Source of the DNA: Allocoleopsis franciscana PCC 7113
GTDB taxonomy: Bacteria; Cyanobacteriota; Cyanobacteriia; Cyanobacteriales; Coleofasciculaceae
Assembly (NCBI RefSeq): GCF_000317515.1
Contig: NC_019738.1
Span: 1,029,501 to 1,093,500 of the forward strand
DNA: 64,000 nucleotides
Direction: 5' to 3'
Shown here: positions 18,622 to 27,230 of the stretch, one piece after another
Layout: each line of letters starts with the position of its first letter
Position numbering within the stretch: position 1 is the first letter of the stretch
Translations under genes and position numbers: made by a program
Notes under the pieces: model-generated
What the model saw: only the letters and a program-made list of their open reading frames with translations
Databases searched by the model: none
What the model was told of the DNA's origin: nothing

Positions 18622-21600
18622 TTGAAACGAACATTTACGCAGAAGGTCAAAAAAGTTCCGACCTGTGCAGCTGACTCCTTTGATGCGTTATTGAAGCTCT
18701 ATTTAGGCTATTTAGGGAAGCATCCGGTTGGCGCAACAATTCCAACCGATGTAAACAACCGTAGAGCCCGCACTTCTGCTGCCATGATTGGTTTGGCAAT
18801 CTCTATGGGAGCCGCCGGCTTAGTTCTACCTGGACATGGTGATGAAGCCATGGCCGTTGAGCCGATTGCAGCTGAGCCAAATTTCCCAAATGTTCCTACG
18901 GCATCGGAAGCCAGTGTTTCTCCAGCATCAGTAACAGAGTCCAAAGTTGTCGCGACGGTAACACCGTCAACAACGGCAAAGCGAGAAGTAGCACGGAAGG
19001 AATCGCCGTCTAATCCAAAACCTGTGGTCGAACACCAGGTGAAGAAAGGAGAGACGCTTTGGGAACTTTCTAAAACCTATGAAGTCCAACCAGAAGCGAT
19101 TACGGCTTCTAACGAGATCAAAGCAAGTCCAGTTTTACCAGTCGGACAAACGCTAAAAATTCCTACTGTGAACGGAATTGTTCACGAAATCCAACCGGGC
19201 GATACGGTTGAAAAGTTATCAGAGTCTTATGGTGTGAAGCCGACCCAGTTGCAGTCCTCTGCACCTTTAGCGGAATCGGGTCAGCTAAAAACGGGTGAAT
19301 CCGTCACGGTTCCTGGTAATGTCAATGACCTGTTAAAGGCAAGACAAGAGGTAGCGCTTAAGCGCTTAAAAGACCAGAGGAACCGCTTAAACGACAGTCT
19401 GGCGGAGTTGAGGTCTGAGGAGTCTACCAATTTATCAAAACAGGCAACGGTACCAACACAGGAGACGGCGAATGAATCCGCCAACTCGGTAACGCTACCG
19501 TCTGCGGTTCTCACCACCAAGGAGCCATTCGCCACACCACAGCCAATGGCGACAGCAATGTCTACTCCTGTGGTTATCCCTGTGCCAACGCCGGAAATGG
19601 CCGCCTCACCTTTTGTGAGTCCGTCATCAGCAGGGCAATCCGAGTCCTCCGTCGCCAGACCAGTGCCAACACCGGAAATGGCCGCCTCACCCTTTGTGAG
19701 TCCGTCATCAGCAGGGCAATCCGAGTCCTCCGTCGCCAGACCAGTGCCAACACCGGAAATGGCCGCCTCACCCTTTGTGAGTCCGTCATCAGCAGGGCAA
19801 TCCGAGTCCTCCGTCGCCAGACCAGTGCCAACACCGGAAATGGCCGCCTCACCCTTTGTGAGTCCGTCATCAGCAGGGCAATCCGAGTCCTCCGTCGCCA
19901 GACCAGTGCCAACACCGGAAATGGCCGCCTCACCCTTTGTGAGTCCGTCATCGGCAGGGCAATCCGAGTCCTCCGTCGTTATCCCAGTGCCAACACCGGA
20001 AATGGCCGCCTCACCCTTTGTGAGTCCGTCATCGGCAGGGCAATCCGAGTCCTCCGTCGTTATCCCAGTGCCAACACCGGAAATGGCCGCCTCACCCTTT
20101 GTGAGTCCGTCATCGGCAGGGCAATCCGAGTCCTCCGTCGTTATCCCAGTGCCAACACCGGAAATGGCCGCCTCACCTTTTGTGAGTCCGTCATCGGCGA
20201 GACAATCCCAGTCCTCCGTCGCCAGACCAGTGCCAACACCGGAAATGGCCGCCTCACCCTTTGTGAGTCCGTCATCGGCGAGACAATCCCAGTCCTCCGT
20301 CGCCAGACCAGTGCCAACACCGGAAATGGCCGCCTCACCTTTTGTGAGTCCGTCATCAGCAGGACAATCGGAGTCCTCCGTCGTTATCCCAGTGCCAACA
20401 CCGGAAATGGCCGCCTCACCGTTCGTGAAACCAACGGTGCCAAGTTTTTCCACTCGCACGGTGGCTCCAATTCCTAATCCGGAAACGGCAGCCACACCCC
20501 AAGTCCCACAGCCTATCGTCATCGAATCCCTAGGAGCTGCTTCTACAGCTAATGTCTACCAGGTGAAACCTGGAGACACGCTGGATCAGATTGCTCGTCG
20601 CAATGGTTTGTCTCGCACATTCCTGATGCAGGCAAATGGGCTGAATAACCCCCATTTGATTCGGATCAACCAACAGCTAAAAATTCCGAAAACCCAGCAG
20701 GTTGGCAGCGCAAATCAAACTGTCGCCTTGTTACCGGGTATCGACTCGAAATCCAGTCGCTCCGAGTCCGGGCAAGCGCAGCAAGGGGTGAGCGTGCCAA
20801 CGGTTGCAGTTTCTACTCTGCCAGACCTAGTCCAAGGAGTTGCGCCAGCCGAACAGCTATCTCAATCCCCCTCAGTTCCCCGTACTGTAGTGGCAGAATC
20901 TACTCGTGTGGCTGGTGTAAAACCCAATTCCGCCCTCGTGGCAGACAATCAGCCCAATCAGTCGGCTAACTCTCAGCAAAGCCTGTATGTCGAGAAACTG
21001 AAGTCCGACATCCTCAGACTTCGGGAAGAATATCGGCAACAGGGAGGTAGTACTCAAGCTGGTGCGCCGACCAATATAGTGGTTCCTGTCATTAGTACAT
21101 CGGTTCCCTCAACCTCGAACACCGCCTCTGTACCTGTCAGGATGAACCCAGAGTTCGATCCTAAGCAGCGTAGTGAAAGTTTGCAGGCTAATCGTGTTAA
21201 GCGGCAAACCCAGTCCAATGAAACCAGTTCTATTCCCATCGAAGTTCCGCCACCGGAGACTACAGCTTCTACACGTCCTCAGGGATTAGTCGCAACAGCT
21301 CCAGTGCCAGCAGGTACCTATAACTCCAACACTCGGATGCCAGTGGGACAAACAGTTACTCCCGAACTGCCCTCCCTGTCCGCGCCAGATATGTACCTGC
21401 CGAATAGCCCTACTCAATTTGAAGGCTACATTTGGCCAGCAAAGGGCGTTCTAACCTCAGGTTATGGTCGGCGTTGGGGACGGATGCACAAGGGAATTGA
21501 CATTGCGGCTCCCGTCGGTACCCCAATTCATGCGGCAGCTCCAGGTGTTGTTGTCACGGCGGGTTGGAATTCTGGCGGTTACGGCAATTTGGTGGAAATT

Positions 21601-21804
21601 CAACATCCGGATGGAAGCCTGACTCTTTATGCTCACAACAGCCGGATTTTGGTGCGTCGCGGTCAAGATGTTCAGCAGGGTGAACAAATTTCGGAGATGG
21701 GTAGCACCGGATACAGCACGGGGCCACACTTACACTTCGAGGTACATCCCTCTGGACGTGGCGCAGTCAACCCGATGGCTTTTCTGCCCAAGAAACGGAG
21801 CTAG
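18622..21804 (+). CDS. LysM and M23 peptidase domain protein with an 81-bp repeat array
   Basis: 1060 residues, TTG start preceded by AGGAGG eight bases away. A hydrophobic segment lies near residues 50-72. Two LysM-type modules follow ('QVKKGETLWELSKTYEV', 'EIQPGDTVEKLSESYGV'), then a Lys/Arg-rich helix, then eleven copies of a 27-residue repeat ('PVPTPEMAASPFVSPSSAGQS', about 318-605), a third LysM ('QVKPGDTLDQIARRNGL', ~645) and a Pro/Ser linker. The C-terminal M23 metallopeptidase has 'MHKGIDIAAPVGTPI' (His, Asp) and 'GPHLHFEV' (HxH). Zinc ligands are complete, so peptidoglycan endopeptidase activity is likely, unlike degenerate NlpD/EnvC types. Probably periplasmic, acting in wall remodelling or septum splitting. 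Confidence 0.92.
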   Translation: MKRTFTQKVKKVPTCAADSFDALLKLYLGYLGKHPVGATIPTDVNNRRARTSAAMIGLAISMGAAGLVLPGHGDEAMAVEPIAAEPNFPNVPTASEASVSPASVTESKVVATVTPSTTAKREVARKESPSNPKPVVEHQVKKGETLWELSKTYEVQPEAITASNEIKASPVLPVGQTLKIPTVNGIVHEIQPGDTVEKLSESYGVKPTQLQSSAPLAESGQLKTGESVTVPGNVNDLLKARQEVALKRLKDQRNRLNDSLAELRSEESTNLSKQATVPTQETANESANSVTLPSAVLTTKEPFATPQPMATAMSTPVVIPVPTPEMAASPFVSPSSAGQSESSVARPVPTPEMAASPFVSPSSAGQSESSVARPVPTPEMAASPFVSPSSAGQSESSVARPVPTPEMAASPFVSPSSAGQSESSVARPVPTPEMAASPFVSPSSAGQSESSVVIPVPTPEMAASPFVSPSSAGQSESSVVIPVPTPEMAASPFVSPSSAGQSESSVVIPVPTPEMAASPFVSPSSARQSQSSVARPVPTPEMAASPFVSPSSARQSQSSVARPVPTPEMAASPFVSPSSAGQSESSVVIPVPTPEMAASPFVKPTVPSFSTRTVAPIPNPETAATPQVPQPIVIESLGAASTANVYQVKPGDTLDQIARRNGLSRTFLMQANGLNNPHLIRINQQLKIPKTQQVGSANQTVALLPGIDSKSSRSESGQAQQGVSVPTVAVSTLPDLVQGVAPAEQLSQSPSVPRTVVAESTRVAGVKPNSALVADNQPNQSANSQQSLYVEKLKSDILRLREEYRQQGGSTQAGAPTNIVVPVISTSVPSTSNTASVPVRMNPEFDPKQRSESLQANRVKRQTQSNETSSIPIEVPPPETTASTRPQGLVATAPVPAGTYNSNTRMPVGQTVTPELPSLSAPDMYLPNSPTQFEGYIWPAKGVLTSGYGRRWGRMHKGIDIAAPVGTPIHAAAPGVVVTAGWNSGGYGNLVEIQHPDGSLTLYAHNSRILVRRGQDVQQGEQISEMGSTGYSTGPHLHFEVHPSGRGAVNPMAFLPKKRS
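19572..20428 (+). repeat. 81-bp in-frame tandem repeat, eleven copies
   Basis: GTGCCAAC recurs every 81 bp from 19582 to 20392. Units come in two versions, ending 'SSVARP' or 'SSVVIP', and two carry ARQSQ in place of AGQSE. Long stretches of copies are identical at DNA level, indicating recent duplication or gene conversion. Copy number is likely to vary between strains, and assembly may be unreliable here. Confidence 0.95.
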
Positions 21805-21873
21805 TTGATGGTGCAATGATTTCCCCGTCGGTTGGGTGGGAGCTAAATGGTTCCTTACTCAACTGAGTAGGGG

Positions 21874-21900
21874 ATAGCAATTTCCTCTTGAGGATGCTAT
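21874..21900. terminator. Stem-loop between the LysM/M23 gene and the tRNA
   Basis: ATAGCA (21874-21879) pairs with TGCTAT (21895-21900), and inside it TCCTC pairs with GAGGA around a two-base loop, leaving a bulge of AAT on one side. No T-run follows, so it may be a processing or pausing signal rather than a classical terminator. Confidence 0.4.
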
Positions 21901-21925
21901 ACTAGTTAAGGCGTCGAAAAAAACT

Positions 21926-21998
21926 GGCTCAGTAGCTCAGTGGTTAGAGCAGGGGACTCATAAGCCCAAGGTCGCAGGTTCAAATCCCGCCTGAGCCA
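21926..21998 (+). tRNA. tRNA with CAU anticodon, most likely elongator tRNA-Met
   Basis: A 73-base cloverleaf can be drawn: acceptor GGCTCAG/CTGAGCC, D-stem GCTC/GAGC, anticodon loop CTCATAA (anticodon CAU), T-loop TTCAAAT, discriminator A, no encoded CCA. The acceptor pair G1-C72 rules out the usual initiator. CAU could also be the lysidine-modified tRNA-Ile. The anticodon stem has only three Watson-Crick pairs (27G-43A and 31A-39G unpaired) and the T-stem has one A-C mismatch (51-63), so a partly decayed copy cannot be excluded. Confidence 0.85.
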
Positions 21999-22087
21999 TT
22001 TAAGAAAATCTTAATAACGACTTTTAACTCAATTATTGAAGAATAATCAGTAATTGAGTTCATTATTTCAAGGTTTCCAATCTAAAA

Positions 22088-24121
22088 TCACAAATCTTCA
22101 AAGTGGCGCATGAGTTCAGCCACCGACCAAGCCTGTGCGATCGCACCTTGGGGAGCGTAGGGTGGATCAGCGTCAAAAATTTCGGAAATCGAACCCAAAC
22201 ACGCTTGCTCCTGGAAGTGTTCAAGCAATGGTAAAGGGTTCCACGGCAGAGGTTCTGTTTCGTAAAAACGCTTCCAGGCTCGGATAAATGGCCCAATCAG
22301 CCAACTCCAAACCGTGCCCTGATGGTAAGCGCGATCGCGATGGAATCGATCGCCCTTGTAGTAGCCAACATAAGCTGGGTCAGATGGGTCAAGGCTTCGT
22401 AATCCATAGGGAGTCAGGAGGCGATCGCACGCCACCCGCAAAACCCGCCGTCCTTGCGCTTTAGCAAATCCACAATGATGGAGGGAGAGCGCCAAAACAC
22501 CATTTGGGCGAATTCGGGCATCTCGTCGGTCATCTGGCTCAATCGTGTCATATAAGTAATTCCGCTCTGTATTCCAGAACTTTTGTAAAGAAGCCTTGAC
22601 CTTTCGCGATTGTTGTGAATAGTGTTCCGCTTGGTGTGAGAGACGCACGCTATCATTCCTAGAATCATTAACCAATTTTTCAGTCCATCGCGTCATCCAA
22701 CATAAAGCAGAGTACCAAAGAGCATTAATTTCTACCGGTTTTCCTCGGCGCGGCGTCACTGGATGACCATCAATCACAACATCCATCCAAGTCAGAGCCA
22801 CATTAGGTACATTCCAAGTCAAGAGTCCATCGGCAGCATCAACCCGGATATGGTAGAGAGTCCCGGCTGTCAGGGCTTTGTAGATTTTCCGCACCAGAGG
22901 GTATTGCTGAGCTAAAAATTCCCAATCCTGCGTTGTTTCGAGATAAATTCCCAGAATTTCAATCCACCACAGGGAAGCATCAATGCTGTTATAGATTGGC
23001 TCGGCACCCGCATCCGGAAACGTATTGGGAATCAAACCCCCACGGCAATAAGCACCAAATGTCTCTAACAATCCCCTCGCCAGCGTAAAACGCCCCGTCG
23101 CTAACGTTAGTCCAGGTAGGGCAATCAGGGTATCGCGTCCCCAGTCGTTGAACCAAGGGTAACCCGCAATCACCGTAGGACCGGAAATCGAGGCGCGGTA
23201 AGCAATAAATTGATCGCCTGCTCGCAATAACTGATGCCAAATCATCTCCCGCTCACCCTTTACTGTCACGGGTGCTTGAGCATAAAGCTGACTTTGCCGT
23301 TCTTGTTCAGCCTGTAAAGCTTGCTCGAATGAATTGCAATTTAGATCGGGTAACACCACTTCAGGCCATCCCACCCTGGCTTCCAGCGTCACAGCCTCAC
23401 CTGGATGTAGCACGACACTCAGGTACCCAGGGCTATAGAGGTCTTCTTTGTCGCCTAATCCCCGTCGATTTTCCTCTGGATAGTAATAATTCCAGTACCA
23501 AACCCCCTCTGGTTGGTACTCACCCCCACTCCAGCGCAACAGCCAGGGTGCCCCCACTTGATCGGCTCGAATCCCTTGCAGGTAGATTTGCTGAGGTTTT
23601 ACCAATTGGGAGAATTGTAAGCCCTCATTGGCGGATTGCTGATGGTGAAAGTCGCGATCGCCGATAATCGGTCGTAGTCTCAGAGTCGCTACCTGAGTGC
23701 CTTCATAGCGATACTGAATCAAAATTCGGTTACCCAATGGGGCTTGAGCATTAATCAGAGATTCGCCGTCTCCAGCCTCTACCCAGCCAGAAGGCATCGC
23801 CAACTGCCGCGTTAACCGCCAGTGTTCCTCTCCCCACATCCAACTCGGAACTGGGTCGATTTCAAAGGATCGCAGGAGTTGATAACCCAGAGGGTCAATC
23901 TTGCCACCACTCCAGAAATTCGTGGAGAGTGCCCAGAGTTGACCTGCCACTTCCAGGCTGGCATCCAGATGAGAGAGTAACAATGTCCGGCGTCCCGGAG
24001 GCTCAAGAGCCGCAATTAACCAGCCATGATAAGTACGAGTGCGAGCATCACAAACTGTACCACTGGCAAAACTCCCCAAGCCATTGGTCAGTAACCATTC
24101 CCGCGTGTCTAAATCTTTCAC
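22088..24121 (-). CDS. Glycogen debranching enzyme (amylo-alpha-1,6-glucosidase type)
   Basis: 677 residues. The N-terminal half carries the family's opening region ('EWLLTNGLGSFASGTVCDARTRTYHGWL'), and the C-terminal (alpha/alpha)6 domain shows 'PWFNDWGRDTLIALPGLTLATGRF', 'NTFPDAGAEPIYNSIDASLWW' and 'YHQGTVWSWLIGPFI'. This prokaryotic GDE type removes alpha-1,6-linked glucose from glycogen stubs. It belongs to cytosolic storage-glucan breakdown and is separate from the GlgX isoamylase type. No other glycogen gene is in the window. A 4-base HIP1-rich codon usage is normal for the region. Confidence 0.9.
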   Translation of the reverse strand: MKDLDTREWLLTNGLGSFASGTVCDARTRTYHGWLIAALEPPGRRTLLLSHLDASLEVAGQLWALSTNFWSGGKIDPLGYQLLRSFEIDPVPSWMWGEEHWRLTRQLAMPSGWVEAGDGESLINAQAPLGNRILIQYRYEGTQVATLRLRPIIGDRDFHHQQSANEGLQFSQLVKPQQIYLQGIRADQVGAPWLLRWSGGEYQPEGVWYWNYYYPEENRRGLGDKEDLYSPGYLSVVLHPGEAVTLEARVGWPEVVLPDLNCNSFEQALQAEQERQSQLYAQAPVTVKGEREMIWHQLLRAGDQFIAYRASISGPTVIAGYPWFNDWGRDTLIALPGLTLATGRFTLARGLLETFGAYCRGGLIPNTFPDAGAEPIYNSIDASLWWIEILGIYLETTQDWEFLAQQYPLVRKIYKALTAGTLYHIRVDAADGLLTWNVPNVALTWMDVVIDGHPVTPRRGKPVEINALWYSALCWMTRWTEKLVNDSRNDSVRLSHQAEHYSQQSRKVKASLQKFWNTERNYLYDTIEPDDRRDARIRPNGVLALSLHHCGFAKAQGRRVLRVACDRLLTPYGLRSLDPSDPAYVGYYKGDRFHRDRAYHQGTVWSWLIGPFIRAWKRFYETEPLPWNPLPLLEHFQEQACLGSISEIFDADPPYAPQGAIAQAWSVAELMRHFEDL

Positions 24122-24459
24122 AACGATTCCGCTGTTGAGCCTTGTCGGCTCAGTTTAGGGTTTTCTAGCAGAATTCTCTCTTGTAGAGGATCACAAGCCT
24201 GCAATCAATCGACAAAATTTAAACTCTTTTCAGTTTTTCAACCGAAGGCAATCAGAGCAAGAGCTTGAGTGAGTCGAGTCACTCCTGAGAACTCCTACTC
24301 AAAATCGTTATGAGTATGATATAGTTGTAACAGTTCGTAAATCGTTAAGTTTTACCAGCAAGGGTAAAGTTTCTAGAACTTTACTGGCGAGGACAGCGAA
24401 CATAGACGATAGGTTTTTTGGCCTGTCCAATCATAGAAAATTCAAAGGAGAGTAACTTT
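24122..24459. promoter_or_regulatory. Divergent spacer between the debranching enzyme and peroxiredoxin genes
   Basis: 338 bp serving two divergent genes. GAGTGA-GTCGAG-TCACTC (24267-24284) is a perfect 6-bp stem-loop or operator-like palindrome, and CTCA-N9-TGAG follows at about 24298. AAAGGAG lies nine bases before the peroxiredoxin ATG. No specific redox-regulator box could be assigned. Confidence 0.4.
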
Positions 24460-25062
24460 ATGAGCCTGACAGAAGGATGTCTGCGGGTAGGTCAACAAGC
24501 CCCCGACTTCACAGCTACGGCTGTAGCCGATCAAGAATTTAAGACGATTAAATTATCTGACTATCGGGGTCAATATGTTGTCTTGTTCTTCTATCCATTG
24601 GACTTCACCTTTGTCTGCCCCACTGAAATCACAGCTTTTAGCGATCGCGCTGAAGAATTCCAGACCATTGGCGCTCAAATTCTCGGTGTCTCGGTAGACA
24701 GTGAATTTTCGCACCTCGCTTGGATTCAAACCGATCGCAAATCGGGCGGGGTGGGAGACTTAAACTATCCTCTGGTTTCGGATATCAAAAAAGAAATCAG
24801 CACCGCCTACAACGTTCTCGACCCCGATGCGGGTGTGGCGCTGCGCGGTTTATTCATCATCGACAAAGATGGTGTGATCCAACACGCCACGATCAACAAC
24901 CTATCCTTTGGTCGTAACGTAGATGAAACCTTGCGTACCCTGAAAGCGATTCAGTACGTTCAGTCTCATCCAGACGAAGTTTGCCCAGCCGGTTGGCAAC
25001 CTGGTGACAAGACAATGGTTCCTGACCCCGTCAAGTCGAAGGTGTTCTTCGCCGCCGTGTAA
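24460..25062 (+). CDS. 2-Cys peroxiredoxin
   Basis: 200 residues from the ATG after AAAGGAG; an upstream in-frame ATG at 24418 lacks support. It reduces hydrogen and alkyl peroxides with thioredoxin as usual donor. The peroxidatic Cys53 sits in '[12 protein letters not shown]' and the resolving Cys175 in '[10 protein letters not shown]', so this is a typical homodimeric 2-Cys (AhpC/Prx1) enzyme. The tail ending '[10 protein letters not shown]' lacks the YF motif of over-oxidation-sensitive eukaryotic forms. A stand-alone gene. Confidence 0.95.
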   Translation: MSLTEGCLRVGQQAPDFTATAVADQEFKTIKLSDYRGQYVVLFFYPLDFTFVCPTEITAFSDRAEEFQTIGAQILGVSVDSEFSHLAWIQTDRKSGGVGDLNYPLVSDIKKEISTAYNVLDPDAGVALRGLFIIDKDGVIQHATINNLSFGRNVDETLRTLKAIQYVQSHPDEVCPAGWQPGDKTMVPDPVKSKVFFAAV

Positions 25063-25094
25063 CAATCAAGTGGCTCTAAGCTTCTCCTGAGATT

Positions 25095-25113
25095 CCCCCC
25101 TTAACCAGGGGGG
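25095..25113. terminator. C6/G6 hairpin downstream of the peroxiredoxin gene
   Basis: CCCCCCTTAACCAGGGGGG can form a 6-bp stem with a 7-base loop about 30 bp after the stop codon. No T-run follows. The same kind of sequence occurs at 38511-38529, so it may be a dispersed repeat that also ends transcripts. Confidence 0.4.
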
Positions 25114-25269
25114 CTTGGAGGAGTAGTACAGCACTCACCAAAGCGATTAGGACTCTCCCCAACTCCTGAAACCTTGACTAGTTAATCTTTTCTTTTCCCT
25201 TCTGCCTACTCCTGCGGAGAACGCTGCGCGAACTGCCCTCTGCCTTTTGCTATACCTTCGAGACATGAG

Positions 25270-26172
25270 TTAGCGTGAAGCAAATCGGCGTACAGCAAAC
25301 AGGCTTCCCATCAAGCCGACTGAACCCCCAAGACTGAACAAAAGCAACGGCAATAGCAAGATCTGAATCGGATTGGGTTGTGCGCCACCAGCGATATATT
25401 GCATAAAATCTGGCCCCGTCGTCAGCAAATTGGCGAGAAACGTTTGAACGCTGCTAATCAAAACCCAGGCAATCATCGCGCCGAGCACCCCAAAAGTCAT
25501 CCCCTGCAAAATAAACGGCAGATAAATCCAGGATGTCGTAGCTCCGACAAGCTGCATAATCTCAATTTCTCGGCGTCGTGCCATCACAATCAAACGAATC
25601 GTCGTTGTGATCACTGCCACGGCTGTCAAAGTCAGAAGACTAATAACAGTCAAGCTCACCCAGCTCAAACCCTGATTAAGCTGTTGCATCCGTTGGATGA
25701 CCTCATCCATATATTGCACCTCATCGACCCCCGGAATCTGAGTCAGTTGCTGAGCAATCGCTGGCACATGCTGGGAGGCTTGCGCCTTAACTCTGAGTTC
25801 ATCGACAAGGGGATTTCCTTCCAATTGCTCCGTCGCCGCCTCAATATCTGAAAGACCCATTTCTTTGACCAAAGCCGCCCAAGCTTGCTCTTTGGAAATC
25901 GCTTGCACATCCGTAACATGAGGCAGTTGGGCAACTAGGGGTATAACCTTTTCCACAGGTGCACCTGGATCGAGGTAGACAGAGACTTCCACCGGACTCC
26001 CGAACTGGTTGAGCAATCCCTCTAATTTCCAAGATGCCTGCAAACTCATACCAAACAGAAACAACAAAACAGTGACGGTGCTAACCGCCGCCCAATTCAT
26101 CCAACCGCCACGCCGTAAACCCAATAGAGTCTCGCGCAGGAGGTAATCCAGTTTTGTGAGAAATTGGAACAT
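25270..26172 (-). CDS. ftsX: Cell division ABC-transporter-like protein FtsX
   Basis: 300 residues. One membrane helix near the N-terminus ('VSTVTVLLFLFGMSL'), an extracytoplasmic domain (about 60-175: 'PVEVSVYLDPGAP', 'AISKEQAWAAL', 'PGVDEVQYMDEVI'), then three more helices with 'MARRREIEIMQLVGATTSWIYLPFILQG', the diagnostic FtsX motif. FtsX with the ATPase FtsE activates wall hydrolases at the septum. ftsE is not adjacent. The M23 protein 4 kb upstream would be a plausible target of such control, but this is inference. Confidence 0.93.
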   Translation of the reverse strand: MFQFLTKLDYLLRETLLGLRRGGWMNWAAVSTVTVLLFLFGMSLQASWKLEGLLNQFGSPVEVSVYLDPGAPVEKVIPLVAQLPHVTDVQAISKEQAWAALVKEMGLSDIEAATEQLEGNPLVDELRVKAQASQHVPAIAQQLTQIPGVDEVQYMDEVIQRMQQLNQGLSWVSLTVISLLTLTAVAVITTTIRLIVMARRREIEIMQLVGATTSWIYLPFILQGMTFGVLGAMIAWVLISSVQTFLANLLTTGPDFMQYIAGGAQPNPIQILLLPLLLFSLGGSVGLMGSLFAVRRFASR

Positions 26173-26332
26173 TCTTCAGTTTCGCGCCTCTTAATACATT
26201 GATAATGATTAGACAAAAATGACCACAAAACTAATAGCTGGGTGGGTAAACACCCCAGGTTCCAAGGCCGAGAACTGTTAGTATTGATGTAAACTACACT
26301 GTTACAAATAGCTGTTCCTACGAGTCCTCCCC

Positions 26333-26896
26333 ATGACTGCTCAACTCCTGGTTGAAAAGAAAAAATTAGAGAACCCACCGCTCAAGATTCATTATCTGGG
26401 CGATCGCGTCCTACGTCAGCCGGCTAAGCGCGTTGCGAAAGTAGACCAAAGCATCCGGCAGGTGGCTCAGCAGATGCTGCAAACCATGTACAGCGCTGAT
26501 GGGATTGGGCTTGCCGCCCCTCAGGTTGGGATTCACAAACAAATTATTGTGATCGACTGCGAACCCGATAACCCTGATAATAAACCTCTGGTTTTAATTA
26601 ATCCAACGATCAAACGTTTTGGTAGCAAGCTGTGCGATGCCCAAGAAGGGTGTCTGAGTATACCGAATGTTTACTTGGATGTGATGCGCCCCGAAGAAGT
26701 AGAGGTGGCTTACAAAGATGAGAACGGACGCCCTCAAACCTTAAAGGCGGATGGACTCTTAGCCCGTGCGATTCAGCATGAAATGGATCACCTGAATGGC
26801 GTGATGTTTGTCGATCGCGTGGAAAATGGTCTAGCTTTGACCGAAGAACTGAACAAGCATGGTTTCTCTCCCCAAGCCGTCAAACCCCTCGCTTAA
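26333..26896 (+). CDS. def: Peptide deformylase
   Basis: 187 residues. It removes the formyl group from the N-terminal methionine of new proteins. All three family motifs are present: 'GIGLAAPQVG' (motif 1), 'EGCLSIP' with the metal-binding Cys (motif 2) and 'QHEMDHLNG' with the HExxH-type His-Glu-His set (motif 3). The length fits the type 1 enzymes. The next small gene starts 18 bp after the stop, so the two are probably co-transcribed. Confidence 0.96.
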   Translation: MTAQLLVEKKKLENPPLKIHYLGDRVLRQPAKRVAKVDQSIRQVAQQMLQTMYSADGIGLAAPQVGIHKQIIVIDCEPDNPDNKPLVLINPTIKRFGSKLCDAQEGCLSIPNVYLDVMRPEEVEVAYKDENGRPQTLKADGLLARAIQHEMDHLNGVMFVDRVENGLALTEELNKHGFSPQAVKPLA

Positions 26897-26914
26897 CTTA
26901 TTGCCTCAAAACCC

Positions 26915-27112
26915 ATGATGACACCAAAAAGCGGTCTGTTTTTGGGGAGTTCCTGCGTGGCGGCGATCGCGGCTGTCGGTTCAATATTTGAACTTTCTTC
27001 GGGAAACCCCCAGTTGGGAACTTTAGTCACGGGAATTATACTAGCGGCTAGTGTTCCTTTGACTGGATTATTTTTCTATGCAGCAGTTCGGGATGCCAGG
27101 GCTAATCAGTAA
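26915..27112 (+). CDS. Small two-helix membrane protein, function unknown
   Basis: 65 residues. Two hydrophobic segments (about 8-26 and 34-55) separated by 'SSGNPQLG', then a charged tail 'RDARANQ'. It follows def by 18 bp on the same strand. I do not recognise a family. The close spacing and clean hydrophobic pattern favour a real gene. Confidence 0.6.
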   Translation: MMTPKSGLFLGSSCVAAIAAVGSIFELSSGNPQLGTLVTGIILAASVPLTGLFFYAAVRDARANQ

Positions 27113-27117
27113 AGTTA

Positions 27118-27230
27118 TTAGTGGTTAGTGGTTAGTCGTTAGTCGTTAGGAAATAGTCGCTATTCACTAGTCGTTTTCCTAATTACCCCGCTTCCAATAC
27201 TCACGAACCATAACCACTAACTACTAACCA
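27118..27230. repeat. Short tandem repeats (TTAGTGG / TTAGTCG) with inverse copies
   Basis: TTAGTGG twice then TTAGTCG twice at 27118-27149, with inverse-oriented ACCACTAACTACTAACCA at about 27210-27228. The two sides could pair across the spacer. Typical of cyanobacterial short tandem repeats. Confidence 0.6.

Noticed and set aside
19582-20428. Regular repeats that could suggest a CRISPR array
   Set aside because: Period is 81 bp with no unique spacers, fully in frame and coding; no cas genes nearby.
19281-20522. 413-residue open frame on the minus strand
   Set aside because: It runs antisense through the 81-bp repeat array of the LysM/M23 gene; its own repeats are the mirror of that array and it has no recognisable start or domain.
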